From assembly GCA_021801615.1 (NCBI GenBank), contig JAJYXS010000058.1:1-11991 (forward strand): a stretch of DNA of 11,991 nt, written 5' to 3'. Source of the stretch: Actinomycetes bacterium (GTDB taxonomy: Bacteria; Actinomycetota; Acidimicrobiia; Acidimicrobiales; RAAP-2). A program made the position numbers and the translations under genes. A model generated the notes under the pieces. That model was not told where the DNA came from, ran no database searches, and worked only from the letters and a program-made list of their open reading frames with translations. Position 1 is the stretch's first letter. Each line of letters begins with the position of its first letter. Shown one piece after another: positions 6,340 through 11,991 of this stretch.

Positions 6340-7394
6340 CGTCATTGCCTCCAACCATCGCTCCCGCCGAGGAAACGCGCCTGCGGCCTTTGCCGTGGCG
6401 GCGGATGCTCTGGGTCACGTGGCGACATCATCGCGTGGCGCTCGGTGGTGCGGTGGTGTTCCTTGGCGTGCTCGCGGTGTGGCTGTGGACGACTGGGCTG
6501 TTGGTGCACCAGGCGTTCGCCGCCGCCGCGGCCTGTCGGCCCGTGGGCTCAGCAAATTGCAGCAACCTTGCCATCGACTTCGAAAGCACGAACTCCTTCC
6601 TGAAAGGTGGCTTCGTCCTCCAGCCCATCCCCGCGCTGATCGGGGCGTTCATCGGGCCTGTCGTGCTGGCCCGTGAGTTCGAGAACGGGACGTTCCGCTA
6701 CGCCTGGACCCAGGCCTTCGGCCGTTGGCGATGGGCGCTCGCCAAGCTGGTGCTGCTCGGCGTTGCCGTGGCGGGCCTCGCCGCAGCCTTCGGCATGCTG
6801 CTGTCCTGGTACTACCAGCCCTACGTCGCCGCGCAGGACGCCCCCAACCTCGCCGGGGCGAGCCCCTTCTCTGCAGGGCTGTTCGACCTCCGTGGTCCCG
6901 CGTTCATCGGATGGACGCTCGGAGCGTTCGCGGCCGGCGTGCTCGCTGGGATGCTCATCCGCCGGGTCGTGCCCGCGATCGTCGCCACCCTCGCCACCTA
7001 CACCGCACTTGCCCTGTTGACGGCGAACGTACTCCGTGAGCACTACCTGACGCCGCTCCTCGCAAGGAACCTGCACATCCCGAGCTCAGCGTGGATCGTG
7101 AGCGAGTGGTGGACCAAGGGCGGAAACTATGTGTTCGGGAGCCGGATCCAGCTCGGCCTGCTCCCCCAGCTCTGCCCGTCCGCCTTCACGGCGGGCCCAG
7201 GGGCCGGCGTCGAGACCTCGGGCCTGATGACCCCGACCCGATGCCTCATGCAGCACGGGTACGTCGAGTGGGCGAAGTACCAACCGATTAGTCGCTTCTG
7301 GACGTTCCAGTGGATCGAGGGTGGGTGGCTGCTCGTGCTGTCGGCACTGCTCGTCGCCGCGACGGTTTGGCTCGTCCGACGGAGGGCGATGTGA
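6336..7394 (+). CDS. ABC exporter permease
   Basis: This 352-residue integral membrane protein has about six hydrophobic segments: one near the N-terminus (VALGGAVVFLGVLAVWLW), one at PIPALIGAFIGPVVLA, one at LVLLGVAVAGLAAAFGMLL, two near GWTLGAFAAGVLAGMLI and IVATLATYTALALL, and a last at WLLVLSALLVAATVWLV. The stretch REFENGTFRYAWTQAFGRWR and the C-terminal QPISRFWTFQWIE are hallmarks of the actinobacterial permease family that pairs with this type of ATPase. The start is fixed by the ATGA overlap and a strong SD. It forms the membrane channel of the exporter. Large loops with cysteines (CRPVGSANC) face outside or between helices. The exported substrate is unknown. Confidence 0.92.
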   Translation: MTSLPPTIAPAEETRLRPLPWRRMLWVTWRHHRVALGGAVVFLGVLAVWLWTTGLLVHQAFAAAAACRPVGSANCSNLAIDFESTNSFLKGGFVLQPIPALIGAFIGPVVLAREFENGTFRYAWTQAFGRWRWALAKLVLLGVAVAGLAAAFGMLLSWYYQPYVAAQDAPNLAGASPFSAGLFDLRGPAFIGWTLGAFAAGVLAGMLIRRVVPAIVATLATYTALALLTANVLREHYLTPLLARNLHIPSSAWIVSEWWTKGGNYVFGSRIQLGLLPQLCPSAFTAGPGAGVETSGLMTPTRCLMQHGYVEWAKYQPISRFWTFQWIEGGWLLVLSALLVAATVWLVRRRAM

Positions 7395-7757
7395 TCACCA
7401 CTCGGACACGCCAGCTGCGCGGACGGGAACAACTCCTCCGTCGGTCGTGCTGACCGGGCTCGCGCTCGTGGGTGATCGGGATCGTCGCCGAACTCGCGGT
7501 CACCTCCTCACGCCGCGGTCATGGAGCCGTGGGACCCTGACCGGCAGGCTCGAGCTGTAGGTGGTCCTGCGGGCACCGGCCCGAGGCTCCCCAGCGGGAC
7601 GATCACCGACGCGACGGTGCTCGGCACCATGGTGGGACCACCGCTCTTCGGGGCGCGGGGGTGTTCCTCGGCCCGGTGCCTCTGCACCGTCCCGGCGGTC
7701 GGGGCGCCCTGTCGCTCCAGTGGCGAGTGCGTTATTGGGCTACTTCAAAGGGTAGGT
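7395..7757. other. Gene-poor stretch between the ABC permease and mazF
   Basis: I find no convincing gene in these 363 bases. A GTG at 7391, overlapping the permease stop, opens a 20-codon ORF that ends at a TGA near 7451. After that, short stretches in different frames (WVIGIVAELAVTSS around 7471-7515, and GTITDATVLGTMVGPPLFGA around 7600-7660) look membrane-protein-like and may be debris of a third operon gene broken by frameshifts. A 6-bp hairpin CGGTGC-CTCT-GCACCG at 7674-7689 lies between the convergent genes and could end transcription. Confidence 0.4.
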
Positions 7758-8090
7758 TCAAGCGCCAGACGCGATGCCGAGGAAGACGACAACGGCGCGG
7801 TTCAGTCGGACGATGTCGGCGTCGGACAGCTCGCCGACGCGGTCACCAAGTCGTGAACGGCGGACGGTCGTGATCTTGTCAACCATGAGCCGGCACGCCT
7901 GACTCAGCCCGTTCTCGGGCCCCGGCTCGATCTCCACTCGGAAGAGCGGCGCTTCGGTGGGATCGGTCGTGAACGGGCACACCGTCACCGAGTCGGTGTC
8001 GAACCGATCGTCTTGGAGAATGACCGCTTGCCTTGGCTTGCCGGCGTAGTCACTGCCGCCAGCAATGGTCCAGATCTCGCCTCGCCTCAC
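7758..8090 (-). CDS. mazF: MazF/PemK-family endoribonuclease toxin
   Basis: This 110-residue protein has the PemK/MazF layout. It opens with RRGEIWTIAG, has the GKPRQAVILQDDRF strand-loop, then VTVCPFTTDP, and CRLMVDKITTVRRSRLGDRVG, which carries the conserved motif around the active-site region. It closes with a helix, LSDADIVRLNRAVVVFLG. Family members are mRNA interferases that cut RNA at short sequences and stop growth when the antitoxin is lost. One small deviation is Gln where most members have Pro (GKPRQ for GKPRP). The GTG start at 8090 overlaps the antitoxin stop in GTGA with GAGGA just upstream, which ties toxin synthesis to antitoxin translation. Confidence 0.9.
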   Translation of the reverse strand: MRRGEIWTIAGGSDYAGKPRQAVILQDDRFDTDSVTVCPFTTDPTEAPLFRVEIEPGPENGLSQACRLMVDKITTVRRSRLGDRVGELSDADIVRLNRAVVVFLGIASGA

Positions 8091-8302
8091 TCCTCGGGAC
8101 AGACCGCCACCGAGTCAACGAAGGCCTGGTCGTCAGCGCTGTGCTCACTCGCGGCAACAGCCCTCGCCTGGCGATGTGCCTCCGCCGCGAATCCCGGCGC
8201 TCGGACGTCTGGCACCCAGATCTGGACAGGCCGCAGCCCCTGGGCACGAAGACGTGCTCGGTGCTCGGCGACCCGGCGTCTCGAGGCAGCTGTCGTGGCC
8301 AT
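8087..8302 (-). CDS. MazE-like antitoxin (DUF3018 type)
   Basis: This 71-residue partner of the downstream toxin begins MATTAASRRRVAEHRARLRA and continues with QGLRPVQIWVPDVRAPGFAAEA, the signature of the DUF3018/MazE-like antitoxin family. It ends in an acidic tail (SEHSADDQAFVDSVA) likely to wrap the toxin. The start is fixed by GGGAGG 3 bases ahead; upstream in-frame residues have no similarity. Such antitoxins bind their own promoter, usually with the toxin as co-repressor, and a perfect 16-bp palindrome sits 10 bp before the start. It is the first gene of the mazEF operon and overlaps the toxin by 4 bp. Confidence 0.86.
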   Translation of the reverse strand: MATTAASRRRVAEHRARLRAQGLRPVQIWVPDVRAPGFAAEAHRQARAVAASEHSADDQAFVDSVAVCPEE

Positions 8303-8312
8303 GGACCTCCCT

Positions 8313-8328
8313 TCGTTACATGTAACGA
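8313..8328. promoter_or_regulatory. Perfect 16-bp palindrome upstream of the toxin-antitoxin operon
   Basis: TCGTTACATGTAACGA reads the same on both strands. It lies between the SD of the antitoxin gene and its upstream region, ending 11 bp before the ATG at 8302, the expected place for an operator where bound antitoxin would block transcription. Its AT-richness stands out locally and it may overlap the -10 element. The palindrome is seen directly; antitoxin binding is inferred from how MazEF systems are regulated. Confidence 0.6.
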
Positions 8329-8438
8329 TAGCAGGACCGGCATCCGGCCGCGCGTACGTGCTCCCTGCCGGCGGTAGGCGTCGTGTCGGTGGAGCTCGGC
8401 CCATGGTCTTTGGGGACACCGCTGAGCGCCGCCGACGT

Positions 8439-10109
8439 TCAGTTGCCAGGCACGACGAGGCTGTAGACGGGCGCGTCGCGCGCTCCTGCTGCGGCCATGC
8501 CCCTGGCGAGGCAGACGCTGGCACTCGGACAACTGACCGTGCCGATCGAGAGGTAGGACTGGCCTGTCGGGTTCGGCGCTGTCGCAGGGACGCTGAAGAC
8601 GACCTTCGACCACGTCGAACCGCCGTCGGTCGTGCCGATGAGGACCGATGAGCCGAGGTTCACCCCGTTGCCGATTTTCTGGGCGACCGCTTCCTGGCCG
8701 CCCGCCCAGCACACTGTCGCCGTCGGGCACGAGAGGCCGTTGAGGTGGGGAGCGGGCACGTCTGCGGGGAGCACGTCGGGCGTCCAGGTGAGCCCGCCGT
8801 CACGACTGGTCGCGACGTCGCTGACCAGTGTGACGGCCTGGCAGGTCCCTTCAGAGACGTGGTACTTCCCAGACGCCGCGGCGGCGGCCGCCGCCTTGAG
8901 CTCGGTCTCGGTCTTCGAGATGGCAGCGACCTTCGGGCTCATCGCGGGGAAGGGCGCTGTGCGTGTCGAAGCGGTACGTGTCGAGGCACACTGCGCTGTC
9001 GCGAGACTGGCGTTGTTGGGGATGGGCACGAAGCCCGCCACGAAGCAGTGCTGTGCGTCGGCGCAGGTGAGCTCCGAGAACTCCACGCCGAAGCCGACGG
9101 GAAGCGAGCCCGCTTGCCACGTGCGCCCTTGGTCGGTCGTGAGGGCGGAGACACCGACGGGCACGAGCTCGTGCGCAGAGGCGTCGGTGAGACCGACCGC
9201 CGTGCACGCTGTGGCCGACGTGCACGACAAACCGACCATCGAGTCGCCCGGAAGGATCGGCTCGTCGTGGAAGGTCGAGCCACCGTCGCTCGTCACGAGG
9301 AGCGTCGCGTCGACGGGCGCCTGTGTGTGCAGTGCGGCCGAGACCAGGCCCATGCACACCCCACTCGACGGGCACGACACTGTGTGCAACGTGCCGACCC
9401 CTGCGGGCAGTGGGTCGATCGTGAAGGAGTGCCCGCCGTCGCGGGTCACTGCCAGCACCGGCTGGCTCTCGTAGGTCCCACCCGTCGCGCACCACTGTGG
9501 GCCGCTGCACTCGAGGGGGGTCGAGGGGACGAGCCCGTGGGGCAGAGGTAGCGCCGACCATGTCGCACCGTCGTTCGTGCTCACGTAGAGGGTCTCGGCG
9601 ACTGGTGTGGTGGCATGCGACGAGCGGTAAGTGCCGGCTATCACGTAGCAGGGACCGGGAGTCGAGCACGAAAGGACGCCCGGAGGGGGTCCGTAGACGT
9701 TCTGCTGCCAGGTTCCGCTGCGCAGCTCGTCGACGAGGCGCCAGGTGCCGTGTCTCGTCGTGGCACCACCAGAGCCTGCGTGCACGAACGGCCGACTAGG
9801 CGACCACGCGGTGGTGAAGGGGTGGGAGAGGCCACGGCCCCCACCACCGATCACCCCGACGCCCACGAGGACGCCCACGAGCGCGACGACTGCGGCCGCT
9901 GCGGCCACCGGGACGCGCCAGCGGCGAGCGGTCGAGCGAGGAGACCGGGACGGGCGCGACGTGGCCCGTTCGCCGGGCGCTTCCACCGAGCGCGCCACGA
10001 TGTCGGCGTACAGTTCGTCGAAGACCGGGTGCGACAGTGCACGCTCGACTGCCCCGTGGTCGACAGGGTCGCTTCCATCCAACACGACGAGGTTGTCCAT
10101 GGGGCTCAT
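8439..10109 (-). CDS. Membrane-anchored Asp-box/cysteine-pair propeller protein, partner of ECF sigma factor
   Basis: This protein of 556 residues has a cytoplasmic N-terminus (about 1-64, with HPVFDELYADIVARSVEA), one membrane helix (about 66-89, VPVAAAAAVVALVGVLVGVG) and a long outer domain. That domain alternates Cys-x5-Cys pairs (C148/154, 201/207, 246/252, 296/302, 349/355, 461/467, 527/533) with Asp-box motifs such as STNDGATW (177), TSDGGSTF (273), SRDGGLTW (435) and TTDGGSTW (493). This points to a beta-propeller of about seven blades. It resembles sialidase-like Asp-box repeat proteins, but no sialidase active-site set is evident. Overlapping the sigma gene in ATGA, it is a candidate anti-sigma factor or sensor; no zinc anti-sigma HxxxCxxC motif is seen. 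The SD GAGGAGG sits too close to this ATG and better fits the ATG at 10100, three codons on. Confidence 0.85.
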   Translation of the reverse strand: MSPMDNLVVLDGSDPVDHGAVERALSHPVFDELYADIVARSVEAPGERATSRPSRSPRSTARRWRVPVAAAAAVVALVGVLVGVGVIGGGGRGLSHPFTTAWSPSRPFVHAGSGGATTRHGTWRLVDELRSGTWQQNVYGPPPGVLSCSTPGPCYVIAGTYRSSHATTPVAETLYVSTNDGATWSALPLPHGLVPSTPLECSGPQWCATGGTYESQPVLAVTRDGGHSFTIDPLPAGVGTLHTVSCPSSGVCMGLVSAALHTQAPVDATLLVTSDGGSTFHDEPILPGDSMVGLSCTSATACTAVGLTDASAHELVPVGVSALTTDQGRTWQAGSLPVGFGVEFSELTCADAQHCFVAGFVPIPNNASLATAQCASTRTASTRTAPFPAMSPKVAAISKTETELKAAAAAAASGKYHVSEGTCQAVTLVSDVATSRDGGLTWTPDVLPADVPAPHLNGLSCPTATVCWAGGQEAVAQKIGNGVNLGSSVLIGTTDGGSTWSKVVFSVPATAPNPTGQSYLSIGTVSCPSASVCLARGMAAAGARDAPVYSLVVPGN

Positions 10110-10693
10110 GCCTCCTCTTCCGCGCAGCCGAGCACGGCACCTTCGTTCCCTCTTCGTCCGGCGAGGTCGGGGTGTCGCTCGCCTGGATCCTCAGATGTGA
10201 GTGCTGCGATCACGGCATCGAGGCGCCTCCTCGCACGATGCAGCCTGATCCGGGCCGCACCGGGCGTGCAGCCGAGCACGCGCCCCACGTCGGCGGCGTC
10301 CAGGCCTTCCCACGCGGTGAGCATCAAGAGCTCGCGGTCATCTCCGTCGAGGGACCGGAGCGCAGACACGGCGACGAGCGCTGTCCCGTCAGGCGGCTCG
10401 ACCGAGGCACCATGCTCAAAGAGCACGGACCCGATGCGCGAGACGAGGTCGGTGCGCCTTCGACCACGGCGGCGCTCGTTGGCGAGCACGCGCCTGGCGG
10501 TGGCATAGAGCCAGAGGACCGCGTCGTCCCCTTCGGGGACGTCGTCGATGCGCCTCCAGGCGACGGCGAAGGTCTCGGCGACGACGTCGGCGGCGTCTTC
10601 GGCACTTCGGGTCCGACGGAGCGCGTAGGCCACGATCCGAGGGCGTGCCGAGACATAGAGGACACGGAAGCGCTCCTGTCGCTCGTCGTCCAT
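10106..10693 (-). CDS. ECF-type RNA polymerase sigma factor (sigma-70 family)
   Basis: This 195-residue protein has the two sigma-70 domains of extracytoplasmic-function factors. Region 2 (about 8-75) includes RFRVLYVSARPRIVAYALRR, AEDAADVVAETFAVAWRR and LWLYATARRVLANERRR, which bind the -10 element and core polymerase. Region 4 (about 110-160) includes ALRSLDGDDRELLMLTAWEG and DVGRVLGCTPGAARIRLHRA, the -35 reader. It ends in a polar tail of about 30 residues. The start at 10693 has GGGGG just upstream. Its stop overlaps the propeller-protein gene in ATGA, so the partner probably controls its release to polymerase in response to an envelope signal. Confidence 0.93.
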   Translation of the reverse strand: MDDERQERFRVLYVSARPRIVAYALRRTRSAEDAADVVAETFAVAWRRIDDVPEGDDAVLWLYATARRVLANERRRGRRRTDLVSRIGSVLFEHGASVEPPDGTALVAVSALRSLDGDDRELLMLTAWEGLDAADVGRVLGCTPGAARIRLHRARRRLDAVIAALTSEDPGERHPDLAGRRGNEGAVLGCAEEEA

Positions 10694-10974
10694 CGCCCCC
10701 TGCCTGCCTCGAGACGCAGCTCCTCTCTATCTACATGTCCGGAAGGAGGTCAACGTTTCAGGCCGACCGCCGGCTGGATCCCAAGTGCCACGCTGCCGGC
10801 GGTGGGGGGCAGGTGCCGCCCCATCGTCGAGTGCGGATAGGGGACAGTGATACGCACGACGCCGATCTGGAGCTGCATTCCGTGAGACGCGGCTGTCCGA
10901 GAGAGAGGGGGGCTGTGACGATTCGTGATCGTTCACAATCGTCTCCATTCGTCCCGCTGTTGGTAGCGTTTGCC
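10694..10974. other. Divergent region between sigma-factor and GNAT genes
   Basis: These 281 bases hold the promoters for both directions. On the minus strand TTGACC (10753-10748) lies 17 bp before ATAGAG (10730-10725), a weak -35/-10 fit ahead of the sigma gene. On the other side GATT-c-GTGA, the loop TCGT and TCAC-AATC (10920-10940) form an inverted repeat with one bulged base, 34 bp before the GNAT ATG. No gene is recognised here. Confidence 0.3.
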
Positions 10975-11414
10975 ATGTTCCGTGAAGCACGACGCGGCGA
11001 TCTCGACGCCGTCCTATGGCTCTACCGTCAGCTGCAGCCAGCAGACCCGGTGGTGCAGAACGGCTCGGTTGCGGAAGTTTTCGAACAGATCCTCGCGGCA
11101 AAGGGCCTGCATCTGTTCGTGCTCGAGGAAGATGGGGCCGTCGTCGCCACGACCTACCTGAAATCATCCCCAACATGACGAGGTCGGCGTCGCCCTACGC
11201 CGTCATCGAGAACGTCGTCGTTGAGGAGAGCCGTCGCGGTAAGGGCTTCGGCAAGCAGATCATGGCCGGAACCCTCCAGGCGGCATGGGACGCTGGTTGT
11301 TACAAGGCCATGCTCCTCACTGGTTCCCGCAAGCCGGCGACTCACGTCTTCTATCGCGCTTGCGGCTTCTCCGGGGAAGAAAAGACGGCCTACGTCGCGC
11401 ATCCACCGGCATAA
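10975..11414 (+). pseudogene. GNAT-family N-acetyltransferase, frameshifted
   Basis: From the ATG at 10975 the frame reads MFREARRGDLDAVLWLYRQL to LFVLEEDGAVVATTYL (about 60 residues), then hits a stop at 11176. The rest continues in a second frame: IIPNMTRSASPYAVIENVVV, EESRRGKGFGKQIMAGTL (the acetyl-CoA loop RxGxGxG) and CYKAMLLTGSRKPATHVFYR ACGF. The two halves join around 11160-11163, where CTG-AA-ATC lacks one base of a codon. GNAT enzymes transfer an acetyl group from acetyl-CoA to an amine; the substrate is unknown. All other motifs are intact, so the break is recent or a sequencing error. No slippery heptamer for programmed shifting is seen. Confidence 0.82.
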
Positions 11415-11648
11415 CCGGAACTGAGCGATCCCTGGCGTCGGGGGAAGGTTGATGCAGCCGACGTGCCGGCGACAGGTGCAGGCTTCCTCGAGTTGGCTGC
11501 CGCTGATGAGGGCTGCTGCTCGGCCCGACCTCACTCGGCCTCGTGCCGATGGCCGAGGAGACCCATCGACTCGAGCCATGTACGCGAGACCGACGTCGGT
11601 CATCTGTCCTGATCGCCAGAGCGTGCGGAACTCGGTTAGCGGAGCCAT
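11415..11648. other. Unassigned stretch between the broken GNAT gene and the IS end
   Basis: No supported gene is visible. A minus-strand frame starting MAPLTEFRTLWRSGQMTDVG at 11648 stays open for about 160 codons, but it runs across the GNAT gene in antisense, has no recognisable domain and begins right at the IS edge. It is at most a fragment of a gene split by the insertion. Confidence 0.35.
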
Positions 11649-11991
11649 TGTCAAGAGTTGTGGACGATAAATCTCAGTCAGGCTGCGACGGACCCGGTGT
11701 TTTCGTCGGTGTCGGCGGTCTCTTGCCCCGACTGATCGCTCCTTTCTTGTAGCTTGCCGTCGATGAACGTGGCGCCCGCTCGGACGAGCGGGACGAGCTC
11801 GGCACCGGTGATCCGCCGCCAGCGGACCTGGGCGGAGTCGAGCAGCTTGTAGGCCATCGCGAGCCCGGCCTTGCGGGACCCAGCCCCTCGGGTGACCTTC
11901 GTGCGAAGCCGCACCGTCGAGAACGTCGACTCGATCGGATTCGTCGTGCGCAGGTGCACCCAGTGCTCTTGGGGGAAGTCGTAGAACGCGA
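11649..11991 (-). mobile_element. IS256-family insertion sequence, one end (rest beyond window)
   Basis: The element comprises the transposase C-terminus and the non-coding end after it. TGTCAAGAGTTGTGGAC at 11649-11665, 13 bp after the transposase stop, resembles the terminal inverted repeats of actinobacterial IS256 relatives and is the likely outer edge. The matching repeat and the target duplication lie outside or cannot be confirmed here, so the exact boundary is inferred. Confidence 0.45.
11678..11991 (-). CDS. IS256-family (mutator-type) transposase, C-terminal part
   Basis: The last 103 or so residues of a DDE transposase enter from the right edge. The opening reads AFYDFPQEHWVHLRTTNPIE, then STFSTVRLRTKVTRGAGSRK and AGLAMAYKLLDSAQVRWRRI, the conserved tail of mutator-type transposases that contains the final catalytic Glu (in NPIES). 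Family proteins are about 400 residues, so roughly three quarters lies outside. The GTG at 11959 is internal, not a start. The tail ends in a polar stretch, QSGQETADTDENTGSVAA. Whether the element is intact cannot be known from this end. Confidence 0.9.
   Translation of the reverse strand, partial: AFYDFPQEHWVHLRTTNPIESTFSTVRLRTKVTRGAGSRKAGLAMAYKLLDSAQVRWRRITGAELVPLVRAGATFIDGKLQERSDQSGQETADTDENTGSVAA

Noticed and set aside
8439..10109. Sialidase enzyme
   Set aside because: Asp-boxes are structural repeats. I could not find the arginine triad and Tyr/Glu set of a true sialidase, and the sigma-factor linkage and membrane anchor point to a sensor.
11155..11178. Programmed -1 ribosomal frameshift in the GNAT gene
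   Set aside because: There is no slippery heptamer or obvious downstream pseudoknot, and GNAT genes are not known to use one; a deletion or read error explains it better.
11154..11654. Minus-strand open frame of about 166 codons ending in the GNAT gene
   Set aside because: Its second half is antisense to conserved GNAT motifs and the start lies at the IS edge. It has no domain and is kept only as a possible fragment.
1..11991. tRNA, rRNA or CRISPR array
   Set aside because: I saw no cloverleaf-like tRNA sequence, rRNA stretch or regularly spaced direct repeat in reading the window.

Overview
The window is a GC-rich stretch with GTG starts, dense ORFs and many 4-bp ATGA/GTGA overlaps. It carries PadR, LuxR-type two-component, GntR-type ABC exporter, DUF3018-MazF and ECF-sigma families, which suggests a high-GC actinobacterium. 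The cysteine-paired propeller protein hints at Acidimicrobiia or a relative, but that is an inference. No rRNA, tRNA or CRISPR array is visible.

Layout, left to right. Positions 1-257 (-) hold the N-terminus of a tyrosine recombinase that runs off the edge, with its Shine-Dalgarno (SD) sequence in a small hairpin. A divergent PadR regulator (453-812) is followed 4 bp later by a single-pass membrane protein (817-1443). A HIT-family protein follows at 1578-2042. Convergent to it are two overlapping VOC (glyoxalase-fold) genes on the minus strand: 2581-3021 is intact and 2121-2584 is frameshifted. A LuxR-type response regulator (3217-3861) and its histidine kinase (3849-5180) overlap by 13 bp. 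They diverge from an ABC exporter of ATPase (5425-6339) and permease (6336-7394). The shared 244-bp region holds an inverted repeat and two tiny coupled ORFs. After a 363-bp gene-poor stretch comes a MazF toxin with its DUF3018/MazE antitoxin (7758-8302, minus), preceded by a 16-bp perfect palindrome. Next, also on the minus strand, is an ECF sigma factor (10106-10693) overlapping a large membrane-anchored protein (8439-10109) with seven Cys-x5-Cys pairs alternating with six Asp-box motifs. A frameshifted GNAT acetyltransferase lies at 10975-11414. The window ends in the C-terminus of an IS256-family transposase (11678-11991, minus).

Functionally the window reads as an accessory region. It has a recombinase at one end, an IS element at the other, a toxin-antitoxin pair and two broken enzyme genes. 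In between are three signal-to-output modules: PadR with a membrane partner, a two-component system beside an ABC exporter, and an ECF sigma factor with a propeller-type candidate anti-sigma/sensor. The least conventional locus is the last one, because its presumed sensor is a large extracytoplasmic Asp-box/cysteine propeller and no zinc anti-sigma motif is present. The two frameshifts are both consistent with loss of one base, so sequencing error must be excluded before calling them real decay.
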